Assembly: GCF_900156255.1 (NCBI RefSeq)
Contig: NZ_FTMK01000013.1
Coordinates: 39,666-103,665, forward strand
DNA length: 64,000 nucleotides
Source: Paracoccus thiocyanatus
GTDB lineage: Bacteria > Pseudomonadota > Alphaproteobacteria > Rhodobacterales > Rhodobacteraceae
Reading direction: 5' to 3'
Shown here: positions 55,984 to 64,000 of the stretch, piece after piece
Layout: every line of letters starts with the position of its first letter
Position numbering within the stretch: the first letter of the stretch is position 1
Program-made: the position numbers and the translations under genes
Notes under the pieces: generated by a model
What the model saw: the letters and a program-made list of their open reading frames with translations, nothing else
Databases searched by the model: none
What the model was told of the DNA's origin: nothing

Positions 55984-58900
55984 TGCGTGATCTGGCTTAC
56001 CGTCTTGTCGTCGCCCTGGCCTTGGTGCTGGCCCTTCCGCTGGCCGCGCTGGCGCAGGACAGCGCCGCCGAAATTTCGCAAGAGGTCGAGGACGACCGCG
56101 GCTTCATCACCCGCTTCCTGGAAGAAAAGCTGTCCGGCGCCGGCCGGCAGGTGGTGATCGAGGGGTTCCGCGGCGCGCTGTCCTCGCGCGCGACCTTTGA
56201 CCGGATGACCATTGCCGATGATGACGGCATCTGGATCACGCTGGAAAACGGCGCGATGCAATGGACCCGCTCGGCGCTGCTGGCGCGGCGGGTCGAGATC
56301 GACGAGCTTTCGGCCGAGCGCATCATCCTGCCGCGCCTGCCCGGCACCGGCGACAACGCCGCGCCGCAGGCCGAGGCGCAAGAGTTTTCCCTGCCGCAAC
56401 TGCCGGTTGGGGTGAATATCGACCGCATCGCCGTCGAACGCGTCGAACTGGGCCAGCCGATCATCGGGCAAGAGGCGGTGATCGCCATCGACGGGGCGAT
56501 GAACCTGTCGGGGGGCGAGGGCGAGACCAGGCTGACCATCAACCGCGTGGACGGGCCGCGCGGCGAATTCGTTCTGGATGCAGGATTTTCCAACGAAACC
56601 CGCGTCCTGCGCCTGGACCTGCGCCTGGACGAGGATCGCGACGGGCTGTTTGCGAATGCGGTCAAGCTGCATGACCGGCCCGCGGTGCGGGCGGAAATCA
56701 CCGGCGAAGGGCCGATGTCGGACTTTACCGCCGATCTTCAGCTTGCGACCGATGGCCAGCCGCGCGTGACCGGCACCGTCTCGGTCGATGCGGCCGAGCG
56801 TGACGGCGCGCCCGGCACCGCGTTTCGCGCCGAACTGGGCGGCGACGTGGCCGCGCTGGCCCCGCCGCACCACCGCGCCTTTTTCGGCAGCCAATCCCAG
56901 CTTCTGGCCGAGGGCTGGCGCGGCCAGGACGGCCGGCTGGTCGTCCCCTCGCTGCGGCTGACGACCGAGGCGCTGCGGCTGGACGGTGACCTGGCCACCA
57001 CGGCGCGCGGCGCGCCGGAAAGCGCGCATCTGACGCTGCTGCTGGGCCAGGATGCGGGGGCTGCGCAATTGCCGGTGCTGCTGCCCTGGACCGACCGGCC
57101 AACCACGGTGCGCTCGGGCAGCCTGCGGCTGGATTACGACGCGACCAGGGGCTCGGGCTGGGTTCTCAAGGGCGTGGTCGGCGACATCGTCCGCGACGAC
57201 ATCACCCTGTCCGAATTGCGGCTGGACGGGCGCGGCCGCGTCGCCCTGACCGCCGAGCAGGCGCTGGAAGAGGTGCGCGGCTGGATCGCCTTTGGCATGG
57301 ACGACCTGGAACCCAGCGATCCCGGCCTGGCGCAGGCTGTGGGGCGGGTGCTGAACGGCGGGCTGAACTTTGCCTTTGCGCCCGGCAACGCGCTGCGGCT
57401 TTGGGGCATGAACATCAATGGCGAGGATTTCGGCTTCAAGGGCGAAACCACCGTATCGGGGCTGCGCTCGGGTCTGACCCTGTCGGGCGACATCACCGCC
57501 GAGCATCGCGATATCGGGCGCTTCTCGACCCTGGCCGGGCGCGCGCTTGGCGGCGCGGCACAGGCCCATATCAAGGGCCGCTACGCGCTGCTGGGCAAGG
57601 GATTCGATGTCGAGGCGCAGGTTCTGGGCAACGATATCCGCATCGGCCAGGACCATGCCGACCGCATGTTGGCCGGGCAATCCCGCATCGAACTCAGCGC
57701 CCGGCGCGATACCTCGGGGATCGACCTGCGCAAGCTGACGGTGAATGCCCGCAACCTGACGGCCCAGGCCCAGGGGCGGCTGGACAGCTATTCCAGCACC
57801 CTGACCGCGACTGTCGAGATGCCGGACCTGTCGGTGGCGGACCCCGGCATGTCGGGCAGCGTCCGCAGCGAGGCGCGCGTGACCGGAGCCCAGGGTGCGC
57901 GCCGCGTCACGCTGACCGGCAAGGCGCAGGATCTTGTCATCGGCATCGCCGAACTGGACGGCGCGTTGAAGGGCGAAACCGACCTGCTGGTCGAGGCGGC
58001 GCAGGCGCAGGACGGCTTCGAGGTGCAGACCCTGCGGCTGACCAACCCGCAGCTTGACGCCCAGGGCCGGGGCAGCTTTGCGCCCGGCGCCATGGATGCC
58101 ACGCTGAACCTGTCCATGCCTGACCTGGCGGTGCTGGGGCGCGGCCTTTCGGGCGGGCTGACGGCCGAGGCGACGGCGGTGGAACAGGGCGGCACCCGCC
58201 GGATCGAGCTGACCGGGCGCGGCACCGACCTGCGCCTGGGCCAGCAGGACGTGGACGGGGCGCTGACCGGCGTGACCGACCTGCGGCTGTCGGCCGAACA
58301 GCGCGGCGACGAGATCACCGTGCATGATTTCGACCTGACCAACCGGCAGATGCTGGCCACGGCGCAGGGCCGCATCGCCCCCAGCGGCACCGACATGCAG
58401 GGCCGGGTGGAAATCCGCTCGCTGGCCAGCTTTGGCCGCGGCTGGCGCGGCGCGCTGGCGGCGCAGGGCAGCTTCAAGGACGACGGCTCGGGCGCGCGGC
58501 GGCTGGACGTGACCGGCACCGGCACCGACCTGTCCTTTGGCCAGGCGCAGGTCGATGGCGCGCTGGTGGGCGAGACCCGGCTGGCGCTGCACGGGGTCGA
58601 GCGCGACGGCGTCTTCACCATCGAGACCGCGAGCGTCGAGAACCCGCGCCTGAACCTGGGCGCCGAGGGGCGGGTGGGGCAGGGGGCAACCGACCTGGCC
58701 GCCACCTTGCGCGCCGACGACCTGCGCTTTCTGGGCCGCGGCTTTCGCGGCTCGGTCAGCGCCTCGGGCCATGTCCTGGACCAGCAGGGCGGCGGGCGGC
58801 AGATCACCGCCAGCGGCCAGGCCCGCGGGCTGGGCGTCGGCAACCCGCAGGCCGATGCGGTGCTGGCGGGCGAGACCAGCTTCGACCTGGCCGCCGCGCA

Positions 58901-60491
58901 GCGCCCGGATGGCAGCCTGACCGTCAGCCGGCTGCGCGCCGGCAACGGCCAGTTCAGCGTCACCGGCGACGGCAGCCCGGCCGAAGGGCTGAACCTCGAC
59001 GCCCGGCTGAACGACCTGGGCCTGGTGGTGCCGGGCTTTCCCGGCCCGGCGACGGTTTCAGGCAGCATTCGCAACACCGGCAACGTCTATGACGTGAACC
59101 TGACCGCAAACGGGCCGGGCGATACCCAGGCCCGCGTGACCGGCACGGCAGCGACGGACCTGTCCACCGCCGATATCGCCATCAACGGCAGCAGCGATGC
59201 CGCGGCGGCCAACCCGTTCCTGCGCACCCGCTCGATCGAGGGGCCGCTGAGCTTCGATCTGCGCCTGAACGGCCGGCCGGGGCTGGAATCGCTGTCGGGC
59301 CGGGTGGCGCTGACGGGCGGCCGGCTGGCCGAGCCGCGCTTTGGCCTGGCCGTGGGCAGCCTGAACGCCAATGCCGATTTCAACGCCGGCCGGATCGCCA
59401 TCGATATCCGCGGCGCGGTCGAGGCGGGCGGCACCATCACCGTCACCGGCCCCATCGCCCTGGTGGGCGACCGGCAGATGAACCTGGACGTGCGGCTGGC
59501 CGACGTGGTGCTGCGCGACCCGAACCTTTATGAATCGCGCGTCAGCGGCGCGGTCAATGTCTCGGGGCCGCTGGGACAGGGGCCGTTGGTCTCGGGCCGC
59601 ATCGACATCGGCCATACCGAACTGCGCATCCCCTCGACCGGGCTGGGCGGCGCCAAGGCGATCCCCGACATCATCCACCGTTCCGAGCGCCCGCCGCAGC
59701 GCCAGACCCGCGCCAAGGCCGGGCTGCTGGAATATCCCAGCGACGCCTCGCGCCAGGCCGGCATGGCGGCGCCCCCGGCCACGCCGCCGGCCAATCCGGC
59801 GCGTTTCGATCTGCTGATTTCCGCGCCGTCGCAGGTCTTTATCCGCGGTCGCGGCGTCGATGCCGAACTGGGCGGCGAGATTCGCCTGACCGGCAATGCC
59901 CGCCAGCCGATCCCCATCGGGCAGTTCGAACTGATCCGCGGCCGGGTCGATCTGCTGGGCAAGCGCTTCGACATGACCGAGGGGCTGATCGAGTTGCAGG
60001 GCAGCATGATCCCGGTGCTGCGGCTGGTGGCCGAGACGGTGCAGGACGACATCACCACCCGCATCATCATCGACGGCGAGGCGCAGGACCCCGACATCAC
60101 CTTTGAATCCTCGCCCGAGATGCCGCAGGAAGAGGTGCTGTCGCAACTGCTGTTCGGCCGCGGGCTTGACAATATCAGCGCGCTGCAAGCCGCGCAGTTG
60201 GCCAGCGCCGTCGCCACCCTGGCCGGCCGCGGCGGCGAGGGGATCGTGGGCCGGCTGCGCGCCTCGACCGGGCTGGACGATCTGGACCTGGCGACGGATG
60301 ACGACGGCAACGTCTCGGTCCGGGCGGGCAAATACCTGTCCGAGAACCTTTATACCGACGTGCAGGTCGGCGGCGACGGCAAGACCAAGCTGAACCTGAA
60401 CCTGGACATGTCCGACACGCTGACCGCCCGAGGCTCGGTCGACAGCGAAGGGGAAAGCACCATCGGCCTGTTTTACGAACGCGACTATTGA
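55983..60491 (+). CDS. tamB: Translocation and assembly module TamB
   Basis: 1502 residues. An N-terminal signal anchor (RLVVALALVLALPLAALAQ) is followed by more than 1,000 residues of beta-strand repeats, many in the pattern LTGRGTDLRLGQQDVDGALT (near 58,200) and LDVTGTGTDLSFGQAQVDGA (near 58,500), the long lipid-groove taco. The C-terminal DUF490 domain has QEEVLSQLLFGRGL and ends GLFYERDY. TamB spans the periplasm and works with TamA in outer-membrane protein and phospholipid transport. Starts inside the tamA stop (TGATG). Confidence 0.94.
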   Translation: MRDLAYRLVVALALVLALPLAALAQDSAAEISQEVEDDRGFITRFLEEKLSGAGRQVVIEGFRGALSSRATFDRMTIADDDGIWITLENGAMQWTRSALLARRVEIDELSAERIILPRLPGTGDNAAPQAEAQEFSLPQLPVGVNIDRIAVERVELGQPIIGQEAVIAIDGAMNLSGGEGETRLTINRVDGPRGEFVLDAGFSNETRVLRLDLRLDEDRDGLFANAVKLHDRPAVRAEITGEGPMSDFTADLQLATDGQPRVTGTVSVDAAERDGAPGTAFRAELGGDVAALAPPHHRAFFGSQSQLLAEGWRGQDGRLVVPSLRLTTEALRLDGDLATTARGAPESAHLTLLLGQDAGAAQLPVLLPWTDRPTTVRSGSLRLDYDATRGSGWVLKGVVGDIVRDDITLSELRLDGRGRVALTAEQALEEVRGWIAFGMDDLEPSDPGLAQAVGRVLNGGLNFAFAPGNALRLWGMNINGEDFGFKGETTVSGLRSGLTLSGDITAEHRDIGRFSTLAGRALGGAAQAHIKGRYALLGKGFDVEAQVLGNDIRIGQDHADRMLAGQSRIELSARRDTSGIDLRKLTVNARNLTAQAQGRLDSYSSTLTATVEMPDLSVADPGMSGSVRSEARVTGAQGARRVTLTGKAQDLVIGIAELDGALKGETDLLVEAAQAQDGFEVQTLRLTNPQLDAQGRGSFAPGAMDATLNLSMPDLAVLGRGLSGGLTAEATAVEQGGTRRIELTGRGTDLRLGQQDVDGALTGVTDLRLSAEQRGDEITVHDFDLTNRQMLATAQGRIAPSGTDMQGRVEIRSLASFGRGWRGALAAQGSFKDDGSGARRLDVTGTGTDLSFGQAQVDGALVGETRLALHGVERDGVFTIETASVENPRLNLGAEGRVGQGATDLAATLRADDLRFLGRGFRGSVSASGHVLDQQGGGRQITASGQARGLGVGNPQADAVLAGETSFDLAAAQRPDGSLTVSRLRAGNGQFSVTGDGSPAEGLNLDARLNDLGLVVPGFPGPATVSGSIRNTGNVYDVNLTANGPGDTQARVTGTAATDLSTADIAINGSSDAAAANPFLRTRSIEGPLSFDLRLNGRPGLESLSGRVALTGGRLAEPRFGLAVGSLNANADFNAGRIAIDIRGAVEAGGTITVTGPIALVGDRQMNLDVRLADVVLRDPNLYESRVSGAVNVSGPLGQGPLVSGRIDIGHTELRIPSTGLGGAKAIPDIIHRSERPPQRQTRAKAGLLEYPSDASRQAGMAAPPATPPANPARFDLLISAPSQVFIRGRGVDAELGGEIRLTGNARQPIPIGQFELIRGRVDLLGKRFDMTEGLIELQGSMIPVLRLVAETVQDDITTRIIIDGEAQDPDITFESSPEMPQEEVLSQLLFGRGLDNISALQAAQLASAVATLAGRGGEGIVGRLRASTGLDDLDLATDDDGNVSVRAGKYLSENLYTDVQVGGDGKTKLNLNLDMSDTLTARGSVDSEGESTIGLFYERDY

Positions 60492-60518
60492 CCCCGCCCG
60501 CCAGATGCGCGGACGGGG
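60492..60518 (+). terminator. Hairpin directly after tamB
   Basis: CCCCG (60492-60496) pairs with CGGGG (60514-60518), with further C-G pairs inside and one mismatch. It starts at the base after the tamB stop. The following TTGATT is not a T-run, so termination strength is uncertain. Confidence 0.4.
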
Positions 60519-60540
60519 CTTGATTATGGCCGCGCTGTTT

Positions 60541-60554
60541 ATTAGCTAGCTAAT
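60541..60554. promoter_or_regulatory. Perfect palindrome upstream of marR, probable operator
   Basis: ATTAGCTAGCTAAT is a perfect 14-base palindrome, 26 bases upstream of the marR ATG. A possible -35 TTGATT (60520-60525) places the -10 region inside the palindrome, so binding would block transcription. This is the usual arrangement for MarR self-control. Confidence 0.65.
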
Positions 60555-60580
60555 GAATTGTCAGACAGTGGGGAAACGCG

Positions 60581-61012
60581 ATGCCCGATCGCCCCTTTAC
60601 GCTTGTGGAATCGCTTATCGAACTGACGCGCGTCTTGCGCGCCGCCTTTGAAAGCCGGGTCGAAAAGCACGGGCTGACCTATTCCCGCGCCCGGCTGCTG
60701 ACCACCATCGGCCGCAACGAGGGCGCAAGCCAGGCCCAGCTTGCGGCGCTGCTGGGGATCGAGACGCCGACGCTGAAGCGGCTGCTGGACGCGCTGGAGG
60801 CGCAGGGCCTGACCGAGCGCCGCCCGATGCCCGAGGACCGCCGCAAGCATGCGATCTACCTGACCGAGGCGGCGCGGATCGAGCCGCTTTTGGGCTTTCG
60901 CGCCGAGGTGGACGTCGCCCTTGCCCACGGCATCGCGCCCCAGGACCTGGCGGTCACGCGCCGCACGCTGGCGCAGATGGCGCTGAACGCCGAAAGGCTG
61001 CGCCAGGGATGA
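60581..61012 (+). CDS. MarR family transcriptional regulator
   Basis: 143 residues. The winged helix-turn-helix is visible: LLTTIGRNEGASQAQLAALL, then IETPTLKRLLDALEAQGL as recognition helix and RPMPEDRRKHAIYLTEAA as wing with the conserved Asp-Arg. Flanking helices would make the dimer. It is the first gene of an efflux operon; its stop overlaps the emrB start (ATGA), and a palindromic site lies just upstream, so it probably represses its own operon until a drug ligand binds. Confidence 0.92.
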   Translation: MPDRPFTLVESLIELTRVLRAAFESRVEKHGLTYSRARLLTTIGRNEGASQAQLAALLGIETPTLKRLLDALEAQGLTERRPMPEDRRKHAIYLTEAARIEPLLGFRAEVDVALAHGIAPQDLAVTRRTLAQMALNAERLRQG

Positions 61013-62670
61013 GCGGGCCGCGAGCCGCGGCGGCGGCCGCCGCCCCGGCACCCCCTGCGGCCCCGGCCGCGCCGCCCTTCGTGCCGATGTCCTGGCCCGC
61101 CACGCTGGGCTATGTCGGCGCCTCGGTCACGATCGGGCTGACGCAGGGGCTGGCGCAGGGCTTTGTCAGCACCAACATCCCCCAGATCGCCGGGGACCTG
61201 GGCGCCACCACCACCCAGGCGACCTGGCTGATGGCGGCCTTCATGATCCCGCGCGCCTCGATGCCGCTGCTGCTGATCAAGATCCGCACCCAGTTCGGCC
61301 TGCGCCGCTTTGCCGAGGTGGCGATCCTGGTCTATCTGGCGGTGTCGCTGGCGGCCTTTGCCGTCTCGGACCTTCGCTCGGCGGTGGCGGTGCAATTCGT
61401 GGCCGGCATGGCCTCGGCACCGCTGTCCACGCTGGCCTTCATGTATATGCTGGAGCCGCTGCCGCCCCAATGGAAGATGCGGCTGGGCCTGCCGATGGTG
61501 CTGGCGATGGTGGCGGCCGGGCCGATGCTGGCGCGGGTGATCTCGCCCGCGCTGATGGGCGACCACGGCTGGGGCGGGCTTCACGCCATGGCGCTGGGGC
61601 TGGCGGCGGTGTCGCTGGGGCTGGTCTATGCGCTGCCGCTGACCTCGGCGCCGCGCGTCAAGGTGATCGCCGCCATGGACCTGGTCAGTTGGCTGCTGAT
61701 CGCCACCGGCTTCGGGGGACTGACAGTGGGCTTCATCATGGGCGCGATCCATTGGTGGACCGACGTGGCCTGGCTGGGCTGGGTGCTGGCGCTGTCCATC
61801 GTGGCGCTGACCCTGGCCGTGGTGATCGAGCTGCACCGCAAGGCGCCGCTTCTGGACATCCGCTGGCTTGTCAGCCCCGCCATGCTGCACCTGACGGCGA
61901 CGCTGCTGATCTTTCGGCTGGTCCTGTCCGAGCAAAGCGCCGGCGCGCCGCGCATGTTCCAGGTGCTGGGCGTGACCCAGGGCCAGCTTGTGCCGCTGTT
62001 CACGCTGATCTTTGCCGCAACGGTGCTGGGCGGGCTGGCGCTGATCCCGTTCATGAAGCCCGAGCGGGTGCCGCTGTTCCACATCATCGCGCTGGTGCTG
62101 ATCGCCGCGGGCGCCTTCATGGACAGCCATGCCAGCATGGATACCCGGCCGGCGCAGATGATGCTGAGCCAGGCGATGATCGCCTTTGCCGGCTCGTTCT
62201 TCCTGGCGCCGGCGATGATGCGCGGGCTGCTATCGGCGCTGGCGCGCGGGCCGAACTATATCCTGTCCTTCGTCATCGTCTTCCTGTCCACGCAATCGCT
62301 GGGCGGGGCGATGGGGTCGGGGCTGTTCTCGACCCTGATCAACCACCGCCAGGCCCTGCACCTGCAAGTGCTGGCCGAGGAACTGACCGCCGCCGATCCG
62401 CTGACCGCGGCCCAGATCGCACAGCGCGGCGCGGCGCTGGCGCCGCAGATCGCCGACGCCGCGCAGCGCCAGGCGCAGGCGGTGGCGCAGTTGGCCCAGG
62501 ATGCCAGCGCGCAAGCTTATGTCATGGCCTATAACGACGCCTATTTCCTGACCTTCCTGCTGGCGGCGGCGGCGCTTGCGGCGCTGCTTCTGCACCTGTT
62601 CCGCGACTGGCTGGTGGTGCGGATCGCGCCGCTGCCCCCCGCCGCCCAGACCCAAGCCGAGGCCGATTGA
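61009..62670 (+). CDS. DHA2-family multidrug transporter (EmrB-like)
   Basis: 553 residues with about 14 membrane segments after an Ala/Pro-rich start. NIPQIAGDLGATTTQATWLM is the DHA2 segment in the first loop; GFGGLTVGFIMGAIHWWTD and PAMMRGLLSALARGPNYILS follow. The large loop near residues 450-500 (LTAAQIAQRGAALAPQIADA) is rich in Ala/Gln. It exports drugs by proton antiport with the adaptor encoded downstream. Coupled on both sides by stop-start overlaps. Confidence 0.9.
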   Translation: MSGPRAAAAAAAPAPPAAPAAPPFVPMSWPATLGYVGASVTIGLTQGLAQGFVSTNIPQIAGDLGATTTQATWLMAAFMIPRASMPLLLIKIRTQFGLRRFAEVAILVYLAVSLAAFAVSDLRSAVAVQFVAGMASAPLSTLAFMYMLEPLPPQWKMRLGLPMVLAMVAAGPMLARVISPALMGDHGWGGLHAMALGLAAVSLGLVYALPLTSAPRVKVIAAMDLVSWLLIATGFGGLTVGFIMGAIHWWTDVAWLGWVLALSIVALTLAVVIELHRKAPLLDIRWLVSPAMLHLTATLLIFRLVLSEQSAGAPRMFQVLGVTQGQLVPLFTLIFAATVLGGLALIPFMKPERVPLFHIIALVLIAAGAFMDSHASMDTRPAQMMLSQAMIAFAGSFFLAPAMMRGLLSALARGPNYILSFVIVFLSTQSLGGAMGSGLFSTLINHRQALHLQVLAEELTAADPLTAAQIAQRGAALAPQIADAAQRQAQAVAQLAQDASAQAYVMAYNDAYFLTFLLAAAALAALLLHLFRDWLVVRIAPLPPAAQTQAEAD

Positions 62671-63749
62671 TGACCAGAAACCACCTGATCCCGACCCTGA
62701 TCGCGCTGGCCGCCGGCCTGGCCGGCCTGCTGATCGTGCTTTACGCCTGGCACCTGCCGCCGTTCCGCCCGGCGCATCCGCAGACCGAGAACGCCTATAT
62801 CCGCGGCCAGTTGACCACCATCGCCCCGCAGCTTTCCGGCTATGTCGCGGCGGTCGAGGTGCGGGACTTCCAGACCGTCACCGGCGGCCAGGTCATCGCC
62901 CGCATCGACGACCGGCAACATCGCCAAAGGCTGGCCCAGGCCCAGGCCGCCCTACAAGGCGCCCAGGCGGCGCTGAAGATCCAGGAACAAAGCGTCCATT
63001 CCGCCCAGGCCAGCCTGCAATCGGCCCAAGCGGCGCTTTCCGCGGCCCAGGCGGCGCGGGACACGGCGGCATCGACCTGGGATCGCGCGCAGGCCCTGCA
63101 ATCGCGCGGCGTGACCGCGCAAAGCGCGGCCGATCAAAGCGAATTGTCGCTACGCCAGGCCGAAGCCGCCGTCACCCAGGCCGAAAGCGCCATCGCGGTC
63201 GCGCGCGAGAATGTCAGCGGGGCCGAGGTCGGGCTGGCCGCCAAGCGCGCCGAAATCGCCTCGGCCCGCGCGGCGGTGGAACTGGCGCGGATCGACCTGG
63301 ACAATACCGTGGTCCGCGCCCCCGCCGACGGGCGGCTGGGCCAGGTCGGCGTGCGCCTGGGCCAATATGTCACCGCCGGCACGGCGCTGGTCAGCCATGT
63401 CGGCCCCGAGGTCTGGGTCATCGCCAATTTCCGCGAAACGGAATTGCACGGCATCCGCCTTGGCGACCGCGCCAGTTTCACCGTAGACGCCATGCAGCAC
63501 CGCGCCTTTACCGGCCGGGTCGAGGCGTTCTCGCCCGCAACGGCATCCGAGTTCAGCCTGCTGTCCGCGTCGAACGCCACCGGCAATTTCACCAAGGTGG
63601 CGCAGCGCCTGCCGGTGCGCATCGCCATCGATCCTGGGCAAGAGATGGCGGAGTATCTGGAACCGGGCCTGTCCGTGGTGGTGACGGTGGACGAAGGGGC
63701 TAGGCTGCGGACTCATAATTCCTCATCCACAGCCTTGAGCATGCCATGA
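62670..63749 (+). CDS. HlyD family efflux adaptor (EmrA-like), 3' end altered by IS insertion
   Basis: 359 residues. One membrane helix (LIALAAGLAGLLIVLYAWHL) anchors it in the inner membrane. The split lipoyl domain (APQLSGYVAAVEVRDFQTVT; DNTVVRAPADGRLGQVGVRL) surrounds a long coiled coil (AQAALQGAQAALKIQEQSVH). The start ATG overlaps the emrB stop; a TTG one codon earlier is unlikely. From Arg345 on, the last 15 residues are encoded by the IS5-family element, not by the native gene. The native part reaches the beta-barrel end, so the protein may still work. Confidence 0.9.
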   Translation: MTRNHLIPTLIALAAGLAGLLIVLYAWHLPPFRPAHPQTENAYIRGQLTTIAPQLSGYVAAVEVRDFQTVTGGQVIARIDDRQHRQRLAQAQAALQGAQAALKIQEQSVHSAQASLQSAQAALSAAQAARDTAASTWDRAQALQSRGVTAQSAADQSELSLRQAEAAVTQAESAIAVARENVSGAEVGLAAKRAEIASARAAVELARIDLDNTVVRAPADGRLGQVGVRLGQYVTAGTALVSHVGPEVWVIANFRETELHGIRLGDRASFTVDAMQHRAFTGRVEAFSPATASEFSLLSASNATGNFTKVAQRLPVRIAIDPGQEMAEYLEPGLSVVVTVDEGARLRTHNSSSTALSMP

Positions 63750-64000
63750 GGACGGCGGCGAGGTAGTTTTCCGCCGTCTTCTCGTATCGGGTGGCGATCT
63801 TTCGGAACTGCTTGAGCTTGGAGAAGAACCTCTCCACGAGGTTGCGCTGGCGGTAGAGGACCGGATCGACCTGCCGCTGCACCTTGCGGTCGCGTTGGGT
63901 CGGGATATGGCCGCGTCCGCCGCGCGCCGCGATCAGGTCGAGCACGGCGCGGGCATCGTAGCCGCGATCGGCCACCACATCGCCGGGTCGAGGATGCGTC
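63700..64000 (-). CDS. IS5-family transposase, C-terminal part (5' end outside window)
   Basis: About 99 residues of the C-terminal DDE domain, running in from beyond the window. GDVVADRGYDARAVLDLIAA and RQRNLVERFFSKLKQFRKIA then TRYEKTAENYLAAV match the IS5/IS427 group orfB, with the Glu of the triad in LVERFF. The stop TAG is at 63702-63700 and uses the bases at the insertion junction. The N-terminal part and start are not visible. Confidence 0.88.
   Translation of the reverse strand, partial: THPRPGDVVADRGYDARAVLDLIAARGGRGHIPTQRDRKVQRQVDPVLYRQRNLVERFFSKLKQFRKIATRYEKTAENYLAAVLMACSRLWMRNYESAA
63703..64000 (-). mobile_element. IS5-family insertion sequence, one end in the window
   Basis: The end lies at about 63703, where emrA sequence breaks off at CTAG (63700-63703), a fit to the YTAR target of the IS5 group. 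The terminal bases GCTGCGGACTCATAAT (63704-63719) are the likely left inverted repeat. The other end and its target copy are outside, so the exact border is uncertain by a few bases. Confidence 0.75.

Noticed and set aside
55956..58772. Reverse open frame of about 938 codons opposite tamB
   Set aside because: Shadow of tamB with Ala/Arg/Gln-rich composition and no recognisable domain.

Overview
The window is high-GC bacterial chromosome from an alphaproteobacterium of the Rhodobacteraceae, most likely Paracoccus or a close relative. The case rests on families typical of that group (DUF1674, DUF3035/BamF, DUF2125, DUF3775, DUF2853, the TIGR02186 plus TauE pair, a PopZ-like protein), on a CtrA-type box in front of a flagellar gene, and on gene orders common there (surE-pcm-nlpD; pcm2-tolC-popZ; rsmB-heparinase fold-purH-lspA). 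The genus is inferred and could not be tested by database search. Coding density is very high: no gene-free stretch exceeds about 260 bp, and I saw no tRNA, rRNA, CRISPR array or prophage.

Layout. 1-5.3 kb: the 3' end of smc, RidA, a glycerophosphodiesterase, a FemAB-like protein, then a reverse-strand TauE/TIGR02186 pair. 5.5-8.1 kb: surE-pcm-nlpD. 8.2-11.1 kb (reverse): a second Pcm-like protein, TolC and a PopZ-like protein. 11.2-18.4 kb: FAH-family enzyme, PaaI-type thioesterase, a small secreted protein, and a reverse-strand operon in which an RND adaptor and pump are translationally coupled to selD; then a DUF1674 (SDHAF4-like) protein. 18.5-29.8 kb (forward): rsmB, heparinase-fold protein, purH, lspA, bamF-like lipoprotein, two M16 peptidases, mutL, a sulfotransferase remnant and DUF3775. 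29.8-33.8 kb (reverse): PQQ-type sugar dehydrogenase, NlpC/P60 hydrolase, leucyl aminopeptidase, Hpt-like protein. 34-40.5 kb: beta-carbonic anhydrase and an isolated flagellar set, motB-flgE-flgK-flgL-flgI. 40.8-44.9 kb: paraquat-inducible pqiA1-pqiA2-pqiB-pqiC. 44.9-53 kb: mixed metabolic genes including a CysQ-like phosphatase, pmbA, DUF2125, an enoyl-CoA-hydratase-like protein, HIT protein and ahcY. 53-60.5 kb: glucokinase and tamA-tamB. 60.6-63.7 kb: a marR-emrB-emrA efflux operon whose end is hit by an IS5-family element that runs off the window.

Much of the region serves the cell envelope: lipoprotein processing (LspA), outer-membrane assembly (BamF-like, TamAB), lipid transport (PqiABC), wall hydrolases (NlpD, NlpC/P60) and efflux (RND, EmrAB, TolC). 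I did not find a clearly undescribed system. The best leads are a dispersed intergenic motif present four times, the coupling of selD to an RND pump, the isolated flagellar block with its CtrA-like box and apparently lower GC, perfect or near-perfect palindromes in front of two efflux operons, and the IS junction that rewrites the EmrA C-terminus.
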